Of a stretch of 5,984 nucleotides of DNA, positions 1 to 4,819 are shown piece after piece. Numbering within the stretch: the first letter of the stretch is position 1; each line of letters starts with the position of its first letter. The position numbers and the translations under genes are program-made. Origin of the DNA: Clostridia bacterium (GTDB taxonomy: Bacteria > Bacillota > Clostridia > Christensenellales > UBA1242); the NCBI GenBank assembly GCA_900768425.1, contig CAAGCR010000069.1, forward strand, positions 1-5,984, read 5' to 3'. Under the pieces are notes generated by a model. It worked only from the letters and a program-made list of their open reading frames with translations. It searched no databases and was not told where the DNA came from.

Positions 1-1133
1 ATAGCGTAAGTGCGATAGATAAAACAAAATATATCTATGACCATAGCGAAATTTATGAAGACCCTAATTTTGTAAAATCTTCAGCCGAAGAACAAACATT
101 TAAAAAATTAATATCTTTGGGCAAAAAAAATCCGCTTGGTTTTTGTATAAAATTTGCCGATAGATTACATAATTTAAGAACTATTGATAGTTTTGCATAT
201 CCAAAACAACTAGAAAAAGTCCGCGAAACCGAAAAATGGGTTTTGCCTATTGCTAAGGCACTAAAGGCGGAATATTTTTACATTCAAATTAAAAATGAAT
301 GTTTTAAAATTGTGCATCGCCAAGATGGTTTAAACTATTTGGAACAATACCAAACCTATCATACCAGCAATGCAAAACACATAGCTGATGTCACTTTTAC
401 ACTTAAAGAGTTGTTTTCTGAGGATAATATTAAAGATATTTTAATTGATACATTGTCAGAAAGAAAAGTCTTTGATGAACTTACCATACTAAACAAAAAC
501 ATAAAAATTAAAGATATTTCACAGGGACAATTAATAAAAGTCCCTAATTATGTTATCTATATTATATATAACAATAATTACGATAAAGCCACAATGTATA
601 ATACAATTTTGGCAAAATTAAACAAAAATGCGGTAGATTTGCATATTGTTGATGCTCAAATAGGTAATTTTTCCGAATATCCATACTTTGTAGTGCGCGA
701 TAATATTAAAAACTATTACCGCCTGTACATTCTTTCCGATGATGATTATCGTAAACTAAGAATAGGAACTTTGGATGGCTCATATAATGAAATAATTGAT
801 GAGGACAATATTAATAATTTAGATTTAGGACAAATAAAAGTCAAAACTCGCTCAGGCGAAGTAAAACTAATGCCAAAATTTTCAACGGCTTTGGATTTTG
901 CTTTTAAAATTCATAAAGATATAGGTTTTGCGTTTAAATATGCCATAATCAACGGAAGCAAAACAAAATGCCCACCATACACAAAACTTAACGAGAACGA
1001 TAAAGTAGAAATAATAACCGAAAAAGACGAAAACGGCGCATTAATTAATAACGCCCAACTGCGTTGGCTAGCATATGTAAACACCGAACTAGCCAAAAAG
1101 GTGCTAATAAAATATTATGAAGAAAAAATTTAA
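1..1133 (+). CDS. RelA/SpoT-family protein, 5'-truncated by the window: HD hydrolase end, degenerate middle, TGS domain
   Basis: The frame is open from the first complete codon at position 3, with no stop before the TAA at 1131-1133. The gene therefore starts outside the window, and 376 residues are visible. Visible residues 50-60 (KFADRLHNLRT) match the last helix of the Rel/SpoT (p)ppGpp hydrolase domain; the Asp coded at 159-161 is the conserved metal-binding Asp of that motif. The KQLEKVRETEKWVLPIAKAL stretch that follows fits the helices after the HD domain. Nucleotides about 840-1019 code a TGS domain (MPKFSTALDFAFKIHKDIGF, then NGSK and NDKVEIIT). Next comes the RWLAYVNTELAKKVL segment, which resembles the DWLkfVkTsrAr that follows TGS in Rel proteins. 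The protein then ends, with no zinc-finger or ACT region. Between HD and TGS I cannot find the synthetase motifs (GRxKxxYS, YxSLHT, ExQIRT). In known relatives the HD domain hydrolyses (p)ppGpp; hydrolase-only activity here is inference. The first HD motifs lie upstream and are not seen. Confidence 0.85.
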   Translation, partial: SVSAIDKTKYIYDHSEIYEDPNFVKSSAEEQTFKKLISLGKKNPLGFCIKFADRLHNLRTIDSFAYPKQLEKVRETEKWVLPIAKALKAEYFYIQIKNECFKIVHRQDGLNYLEQYQTYHTSNAKHIADVTFTLKELFSEDNIKDILIDTLSERKVFDELTILNKNIKIKDISQGQLIKVPNYVIYIIYNNNYDKATMYNTILAKLNKNAVDLHIVDAQIGNFSEYPYFVVRDNIKNYYRLYILSDDDYRKLRIGTLDGSYNEIIDEDNINNLDLGQIKVKTRSGEVKLMPKFSTALDFAFKIHKDIGFAFKYAIINGSKTKCPPYTKLNENDKVEIITEKDENGALINNAQLRWLAYVNTELAKKVLIKYYEEKI

Positions 1134-1150
1134 AATAAAAAATAATTAAT

Positions 1151-1272
1151 TATTGTTTTCCAACAATAGTACACAAGCATAAATACTAGCAGTGAACAGG
1201 CATTGCCCGTAGTGAACGAACAACCAAGTTGTTCGCAGGGAAATGCAAACCTTTCGGTTTGCGGTTATTGTT
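1151..1272. repeat. Structured block with three nested or adjacent hairpins
   Basis: CGAACAAC (1217-1224) pairs perfectly with GTTGTTCG (1228-1235) around a CAA loop. This hairpin lies inside a larger stem: GCATT (1200-1204) with AATGC (1242-1246) and CCC (1206-1208) with GGG (1238-1240). A third hairpin, GCAAACC (1245-1251) with GGTTTGC (1256-1262), has a TTTC loop and follows directly. An outer AACAATA (1162-1168) can pair either with TATTGTT at 1151-1157 or with TATTGTT at 1266-1272, so two mutually exclusive folds exist. No T-tract follows, so this is not an intrinsic terminator. It may be an intergenic palindromic repeat or part of a structured RNA; I cannot name a family. Confidence 0.5.
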
Positions 1273-1373
1273 TATGTTACTAACACAGCAAATAATAAAT
1301 GAATATTGATGACTGATGAATTATTGTTAAATATATATAAATCAATGTAAAATATAAATAACTTTGAGTTATT

Positions 1374-1460
1374 CACAAACGTTGCATTAGCACTAAACTT
1401 TAAGCAAACACAAACTTTTGCATTATACTTATAGTTAAGCATTCACGAACCTTTGCTCCC
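1374..1460. repeat. Degenerate direct repeat with 35-base period, about 2.5 units
   Basis: CACAAACGTTGCATTA (1374-1389), CACAAACTTTTGCATTA (1409-1425) and CACGAACCTTTGCTCCC (1444-1460) begin exactly 35 bases apart. The rest of units 1 and 2 is also similar: both carry an ACTnAnA-like stretch followed by TTAAGCA. Unit 3 runs into the first palindromic element. Unit similarity is partial and includes a one-base indel. This reads as an old tandem duplication or a set of related binding sites, and is not a CRISPR array. Confidence 0.4.
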
Positions 1461-1509
1461 GAACAAAAGGAGCTGGCACACGAAAGTGTGACTGAGGGGT
1501 TTCCCTGCC
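1455..1509 (+). repeat. Two-hairpin palindromic element, copy A
   Basis: Hairpin 1 is GCTCC (1455-1459) with GGAGC (1469-1473). Hairpin 2 is CACAC (1477-1481) with GTGTG (1486-1490), closing a GAAA tetraloop. The conserved tail GACTGAGGGGTTTCCCTGCC follows at 1490-1509. Copies B and C share the order stem, short linker, second stem, GACTGAG-GGTTT tail. This resembles the REP- or MITE-like hairpin repeats often scattered in Clostridia intergenic regions; the family assignment is from memory and untested. Confidence 0.65.
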
Positions 1510-1579
1510 TATTGAAAAAAAGAATGATAATATATAAATTAAGGTTCATTTACACAATAATGTTGAATACCTAACTTTT

Positions 1580-1628
1580 GCTCCCCTGCTAAGGGGAGCT
1601 GTCACACGAATGTGTGACTGAGAGGTTT
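1580..1628 (+). repeat. Two-hairpin palindromic element, copy B
   Basis: Hairpin 1 is GCTCCCC (1580-1586) with GGGGAGC (1593-1599). Hairpin 2 is GTCACAC (1601-1607) with GTGTGAC (1612-1618) around a GAAT loop. The tail GACTGAGAGGTTT (1616-1628) matches copy A with one difference and then diverges. It lies in the same orientation as copy A, about 125 bases downstream, and directly precedes the terminator at 1632-1688. Confidence 0.65.
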
Positions 1629-1631
1629 ATT

Positions 1632-1688
1632 AACTTCGGAGAATTGCTATTCAAAACAAATTGAATAGCTAAGCTCCGAAGTTTTTTT
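1632..1688 (+). terminator. Strong rho-independent terminator with no gene directly upstream
   Basis: AACTTCGGAG (1632-1641) pairs perfectly with CTCCGAAGTT (1674-1683). Past a small internal loop, GCTATTCAA (1646-1654) pairs with TTGAATAGC (1661-1669) around an AACAAA loop. A T7 run follows at 1682-1688. The + orientation is set by the T-run, since the opposite side has no comparable tract. It lies about 500 bases after the stop of the Rel-family gene. It therefore ends either a very long 3' untranslated region or a separate non-coding transcript. Confidence 0.8.
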
Positions 1689-1694
1689 ATATAA

Positions 1695-1770
1695 GGCAGG
1701 GAAACCCCTCAGTCTTTCAAAATTTGGAACAAATTTTGAAATCCAGCCACCCCTGACATGGGGCGAAAGT
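1695..1770 (-). repeat. Two-hairpin palindromic element, copy C (inverted)
   Basis: This copy is in reverse orientation. Its tail GGCAGGGAAACCCCTCAGTC (1695-1714) is the exact reverse complement of the 20-base tail of copy A. Hairpin 2 is TTTCAAAATTTG (1715-1726) with CAAATTTTGAAA (1730-1741), a perfect 12-base stem whose sequence is unrelated to hairpin 2 of copies A and B. Hairpin 1 is CCCC (1750-1753) with GGGG (1760-1763). The architecture is kept while the stem sequences differ, which suggests the secondary structure is what is conserved. Confidence 0.65.
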
Positions 1771-1855
1771 CACTACTAAGCAAATTTTAATTGTTTTTGC
1801 CTAATTTGGTAAGTTAGCAAACCAATAACCAAAATATTAAAAATTTTTGAAAGGG

Positions 1856-1898
1856 TGCAGGGGGAATCTTTTTGTTAAAAAGTTTCCCCTGCATTTTT
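1856..1898 (+). terminator. Rho-independent terminator, second orphan
   Basis: TGCAGGGG (1856-1863) pairs with CCCCTGCA (1886-1893). After one bulged G and one T-T mismatch, CTTTTT (1868-1873) pairs with AAAAAG (1877-1882) around a GTT loop. A T5 run follows at 1894-1898. It lies upstream of the operon promoter at 1977-2005, so it insulates that operon from upstream read-through. No gene lies between this terminator and the one at 1632-1688. Confidence 0.75.
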
Positions 1899-1976
1899 AT
1901 ATAAATAACAAAAATAAAAAACAAACTTTTAAAATCAACCATATTTATCGATTTGGGTTAAAATTATTTGTTGCAT

Positions 1977-2020
1977 TTGCAAAATGTGGTAAATAGTGAT
2001 ATAATAGTGTTGTAATAGGA
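1977..2020 (+). promoter_or_regulatory. Sigma-A-type promoter with extended -10, and RBS, for the three-gene operon
   Basis: A perfect TATAAT (2000-2005) is preceded by TGA at 1997-1999, giving an extended -10. A TTGCAA -35 (1977-1982, four of six matches) lies 17 bases upstream. Transcription would start near 2011-2013, leaving a leader of only about 13 bases. AGGA at 2017-2020 lies four bases before the ATG at 2025, a rather tight ribosome-binding spacing. Confidence 0.75.
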
Positions 2021-2024
2021 ATTT

Positions 2025-2672
2025 ATGTTTAGAAGATTTAGACAAATTAGAAGATTAGAAAATTCAAAACTTGCAGATGATGAATTGTATGATACCGATG
2101 AGAATGGTCGTGGTATTATTGATGTCGGAGCGGAAAATTATGATGATATTTTCTCGTACTACGATTTAAACGGTGAAAACGTTTTAGACAGTGAATTTAG
2201 CGAATTTTTGGAAAAAAAGGCTGGGGCTATACCACAAAAAGTGGAACTTGCACTACATTTCCACGTGAAAGGTGCAACCGAAGAAAAATGTGATGAGATT
2301 GACCGCGCAATTAAAAACAACTATAAGCGAGAACTCCGTGCAATTAATAGAGAGTTACATAGAAACACATTAAACACAATATATCTACTTTGTGCTGGGT
2401 TTTTTGCCTTTGGTATTTATGTCTTATTGCACTACTTAAATGCACATTTTATATTAGAATATCTTGTTGACTTGCTGGGCTATGTATTTTTGTGGGAAGT
2501 TGTAGATAATCATTTTCTAAGAAGACCTGAAATTCAAGACCGCCGACTTCATTTATATCGTTTTGTTAGGGCAGATATAGAAGTGTATGAGTATGAAAAG
2601 CATTCGCGAGATAACCATAGAAAAAGTAGATTAATCCAAAAGGAAAAAAGTAATGATAGAACTGAAAAGTGA
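2025..2672 (+). CDS. Conserved-type hypothetical membrane protein, two transmembrane helices
   Basis: A 215-residue protein of unknown function. The N-terminal 115 residues are soluble and charged: a basic start (MFRRFRQIRR), an acidic stretch at about 17-60 containing ENYDDIFSYYD, and then an alpha/beta-looking segment. Two hydrophobic helices follow at about 118-138 and 142-161, joined by a very short turn. The C-terminal tail of about 55 residues is highly charged. The pattern ENYxDIxS, two adjacent helices ending in WEVVDxxFLRRPE, then a helix with RADIEVYEYE, recalls an uncharacterised protein seen in Clostridia genomes; I cannot give a family name. The start is fixed by AGGA at 2017-2020 and the promoter just upstream. 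It is the first gene of the operon and overlaps the next gene by 20 bases, so the two are likely co-translated. A membrane anchor with cytoplasmic ends is the simplest topology. Confidence 0.8.
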   Translation: MFRRFRQIRRLENSKLADDELYDTDENGRGIIDVGAENYDDIFSYYDLNGENVLDSEFSEFLEKKAGAIPQKVELALHFHVKGATEEKCDEIDRAIKNNYKRELRAINRELHRNTLNTIYLLCAGFFAFGIYVLLHYLNAHFILEYLVDLLGYVFLWEVVDNHFLRRPEIQDRRLHLYRFVRADIEVYEYEKHSRDNHRKSRLIQKEKSNDRTEK

Positions 2673-3321
2673 TGAAAACAAAATAAAAACCATTTTAGAT
2701 TACTATATTTTAACCAACAAACTAAAAGACCTTGTTCGCACAGGCTGGAAACGTTGGGGCGTAAAAAGAGAAAGGGTTGAGTCGGTTGCCGAACATATTT
2801 ATGGCACTTGTATGCTAGCTGTTGCAATTTGGTCGGAAACTTTGCCAAATGTTAATTTAAGCGAAGTTTTAACAATGCTAGTTTTACACGAAACAGAAGA
2901 AAATATCATAAGTGACATAACTCCTTACGATGATGATAAAAAACAGAAAATTAAAGAAGATGGCGAAAAAGCAGTAAAAGCAATTTTTAAAGACCTTATT
3001 GCAAAAGATGTATATTTTAAACTAGTGCACGATTTTGACACTTTGGCAACGCCAGAAGCCGTTTTTGCAAGAAAGTGTGACAAGCTGGAATGTGATATTC
3101 AAGCAAGGCTTTATAGCGACCAAGGTTGCCTTAAATTAGAAAATGCCGATAACATAAAAGAGAACGAAAAAATATTAGAATACAGAGCAAAGGGAATAAC
3201 CGATGTTGCCAACTATTTTATTTTGGAAGACCGAAAACACTATACCGATGATGATATTTTTTTAAAAATAAACAAATATATTGAAGGCAAAAATATACTA
3301 AAAAAAGGTAAAAAGAAATGA
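2653..3321 (+). CDS. HD-domain phosphohydrolase, YfbR/HDDC2-like
   Basis: The 222-residue protein follows the HD_3 pattern: LKDLVRTGWKRWGV (24-37), SVAEH (44-48, first His), LHETEENIISDITP (78-91), and CDKLECDIQARLY (142-154, last Asp D143). Characterised relatives such as E. coli YfbR are metal-dependent 5'-deoxynucleotidases acting on dNMPs; the substrate here is inferred only from similarity. The namesake His-Asp pair is His79-Glu80, and the usual GD before the IT(P) motif is SD (87-88). Metal binding may thus differ, although Glu83 and Asp88 are kept. The C-terminus (about 200-222) is Lys-rich. The start at 2653 has AGGA at 2641-2644 eight bases upstream and lies inside the end of the previous gene. 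The stop overlaps truA by four bases, which implies translational coupling. The protein is expected to be cytoplasmic. Confidence 0.85.
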   Translation: MIELKSDENKIKTILDYYILTNKLKDLVRTGWKRWGVKRERVESVAEHIYGTCMLAVAIWSETLPNVNLSEVLTMLVLHETEENIISDITPYDDDKKQKIKEDGEKAVKAIFKDLIAKDVYFKLVHDFDTLATPEAVFARKCDKLECDIQARLYSDQGCLKLENADNIKENEKILEYRAKGITDVANYFILEDRKHYTDDDIFLKINKYIEGKNILKKGKKK

Positions 3322-4055
3322 AAAACATTCTTTTCGGGGTAAGTTACTTGGGCACAAATTATGCAGGTTGGCAAAAGCAAAATAACGCACTGGGCATACA
3401 GGAAGTTATAGAAAACGCAATGCAAGAACTGGGCATAAAAAATGTTGAGATATTTGCAAGCGGAAGAACAGATGCCGGTGTTCACGCACAAGAGCAGTGC
3501 TTTAATGCAAAAATAAATTTTAATAATATCAACAATTTAAAAATTGCATTAAATAGCAAATTGCCGGAAGATATACGTATTTTATGGACAAAGGAAGTGC
3601 CAAATGATTTTCACGCACGTTTCTCCGCCCATAAAAAAACATATGTTTATAGATTAAAGATTGATGATACCGAAAGTCCTTTTGATTTTCAATATACAAC
3701 ATATTTAAACTATAATTTAGATTATGAAAAAATGAAAAAGGCGAGCCAATGTTTTGTTGGACAGCACGATTTTCAAGCATTCTGTTCCGCAAATACAACA
3801 ACTCCCGACTTTATTAGAACAATATATTATTTAAACATAACAAAAATCAATAATCTATACGAATTTGAAATTTGTGGTAACGGGTTTTTGTATAATATGG
3901 TAAGGGTTATTGTTGGAACACTAGTTGATGTAGGTAGGGGGAAAATTAACGAAAACGATATTAAAAACATTTTTGAAAGCAAAAATAGGCAAAAAGCCGG
4001 CAAAACTATGCCAGCCAAAGGTTTAATTTTAAAAAAAGTTGATTATTCATTATAA
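3318..4055 (+). CDS. truA: tRNA pseudouridine synthase A (TruA)
   Basis: TruA converts uridines 38-40 in the anticodon stem-loop of many tRNAs to pseudouridine; it acts in the cytoplasm as a homodimer. The 245-residue length is normal for the family. Visible signatures are YLGTNYAGWQKQ (10-21), the catalytic loop GRTDAGVHA with nucleophile Asp52, FHARF (98-102) followed by KKTYVYRL (106-113) with the conserved Tyr and Arg, GQHDFQAFCS (148-157), RTI (167-169), and GNGFLYNMVRVIVGTLVDVG (187-206). All key residues are intact. The ATG overlaps the upstream stop as ATGA (3318-3321), and AAGG at 3305-3308 serves as ribosome binding site. This is the last gene of the operon. No clear terminator follows; the next promoter begins five bases after the stop, so some read-through into the secreted-protein gene is likely. 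Confidence 0.97.
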   Translation: MKNILFGVSYLGTNYAGWQKQNNALGIQEVIENAMQELGIKNVEIFASGRTDAGVHAQEQCFNAKINFNNINNLKIALNSKLPEDIRILWTKEVPNDFHARFSAHKKTYVYRLKIDDTESPFDFQYTTYLNYNLDYEKMKKASQCFVGQHDFQAFCSANTTTPDFIRTIYYLNITKINNLYEFEICGNGFLYNMVRVIVGTLVDVGRGKINENDIKNIFESKNRQKAGKTMPAKGLILKKVDYSL

Positions 4056-4059
4056 TTAT

Positions 4060-4103
4060 TTGACTAAAAATATTCTATTGTATTAAAATATTATTAAAAG
4101 GAG
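4060..4103 (+). promoter_or_regulatory. Promoter and RBS of the secreted-protein gene
   Basis: TTGACT (4060-4065) and TAAAAT (4084-4089) are separated by 18 bases, and each matches the sigma-A consensus in five of six positions. A strong AAAGGAG (4097-4103) lies eight bases before the GTG at 4112. It begins just after the truA stop, so the gene probably has its own transcript in addition to read-through. Confidence 0.6.
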
Positions 4104-4111
4104 TATAGGCT

Positions 4112-4819
4112 GTGAAAAAGTTTAAAATTATTTCTACTTGTGCATCTTTATTATTGATGGTTGCCCTATTAGTTTTTGGCGTTTATGCGGCAACCAGTGT
4201 TTCTTTCAGTGTTAGTAGCACAGTTTCTTTTAAGTGTGAAAATGTGTTTATAAAAGTAACTGCAGGACTAGGTGAGTCTGTTCCCGAAAATCCAGTACCA
4301 GTATATTATTATTCAAAACCAACAGGCGACCAAAAAAATGTTACAGAATTGGCTACAAAAGGTTTAGATGCAGCACAATTTGAAGATGAAAAAGAAGGCG
4401 GAAATGTTATAACATATTATCTTGAAATAACAAGTTTGCACGGAATGGATATAAATTTAATGCTTGGCTATAACTGGGAAGGTATATCAAAATATAACAT
4501 TAAAGATACCACCCAAAATGGTGCAGTTGAAGTTTCTGCAAGTTATAAAACAAAAGAAGAAAATGGCGAATATGGAAATGCAACATCTATTGACTCAACA
4601 ACTCCAACAATTGAGGCAAACGGAAAAGAAACCAGAGCCGCTGCATCTAGCAATATGACATTTAAAACAAAATCTACAACTTTATTTATTATAAAATTAA
4701 CATTAAAAGATAAAGCAATGGTATATGCTTTAACCAATGCAAAACTTACAATAAAATTTAATGCAGCTATAGACCCTGTTCAAAATATTGATAAAGAAAA
4801 TACAACTCAAGGCAATTAA
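4112..4819 (+). CDS. Secreted beta-rich protein of unknown function with N-terminal signal peptide
   Basis: A 235-residue protein starting with GTG, which is chosen because AAAGGAG lies eight bases upstream. The N-terminus is a typical Sec signal: KKFK, a hydrophobic core at about 11-24, then VYA-A, with likely cleavage after Ala26 or Ala27. The mature part opens with alternating Ser/Val/Phe (TSVSFSVSSTVSF) and is rich in Thr, Ser, Asn and beta-prone stretches, for example TTLFIIKLTLKD and AKLTIKFNAAI near the end. A low-complexity Thr/Glu/Asn/Ala segment lies at about 140-180. There is no lipobox, no LPXTG sorting signal and no C-terminal membrane helix, so release or non-covalent attachment outside the cell is likely. 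The layout of signal plus small beta-sandwich-like body is reminiscent of TasA/camelysin-type matrix proteins, but I see no diagnostic motif and do not assign that family. It is convergent with the amidase gene; the 3' ends overlap by four bases. Confidence 0.8.
   Translation: MKKFKIISTCASLLLMVALLVFGVYAATSVSFSVSSTVSFKCENVFIKVTAGLGESVPENPVPVYYYSKPTGDQKNVTELATKGLDAAQFEDEKEGGNVITYYLEITSLHGMDINLMLGYNWEGISKYNIKDTTQNGAVEVSASYKTKEENGEYGNATSIDSTTPTIEANGKETRAAASSNMTFKTKSTTLFIIKLTLKDKAMVYALTNAKLTIKFNAAIDPVQNIDKENTTQGN

Larger units (their letters stand above)
1134..2024. other. 890-base gene-free region rich in hairpins and repeats
   Basis: No open frame here has a plausible start, ribosome binding site and length; the longest ATG frames I followed by eye stop within about 20 codons. 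The region is AT-rich with GC-rich islands at 1200-1262, 1455-1509, 1580-1628, 1695-1770 and 1856-1893. Each island is a hairpin or a set of hairpins, and they are listed as separate entries. The stretch 1273-1373 is plain AT-rich sequence apart from a weak promoter-like pair (TTGTTA at 1324-1329, TAAAAT at 1348-1353). The stretch 1771-1855 shows nothing clear. The region ends in the promoter of the downstream operon. Confidence 0.8.

Noticed and set aside
117..119. TTG as start codon of the Rel-family gene
   Set aside because: The frame is open to position 3, and the conserved HD helix lies only 15 codons after this TTG, so the real start is outside the window.
911..1096. 61-codon minus-strand frame opposite the TGS domain
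   Set aside because: It overlaps the recognisable TGS coding sequence and has no motif of its own.
1374..1460. CRISPR array
   Set aside because: There are only about 2.5 imperfect units, the spacer-like parts are themselves similar, and no cas gene is present.
1856..1898. Transcription attenuator or leader of the 2025 operon
   Set aside because: The promoter at 1977-2005 lies downstream of the hairpin, so the hairpin is not in the operon leader.
1134..2024. tRNA, rRNA or a known riboswitch in the long gap
   Set aside because: No cloverleaf with T-loop GTTCRA and CCA-type end was found, nor rRNA signatures. The hairpins do not match a riboswitch class I can recognise.
2549..2848. Minus-strand open frame of 99 codons
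   Set aside because: It is antisense to the 3' end of the membrane protein gene and the start of the HD gene, and lacks a recognisable motif. It is best explained as a shadow of the AT-rich coding strand.
3240..4018. Minus-strand open frames opposite truA (3240-3491, 3529-3801, 3827-4018)
   Set aside because: They lie antisense to a clearly real truA and the end of the HD gene, with no motif support.
4464..4737. Short frames inside the secreted-protein gene (+4464-4658 and -4543-4737)
   Set aside because: They are out-of-frame shadows with low-complexity translations and no family signal.
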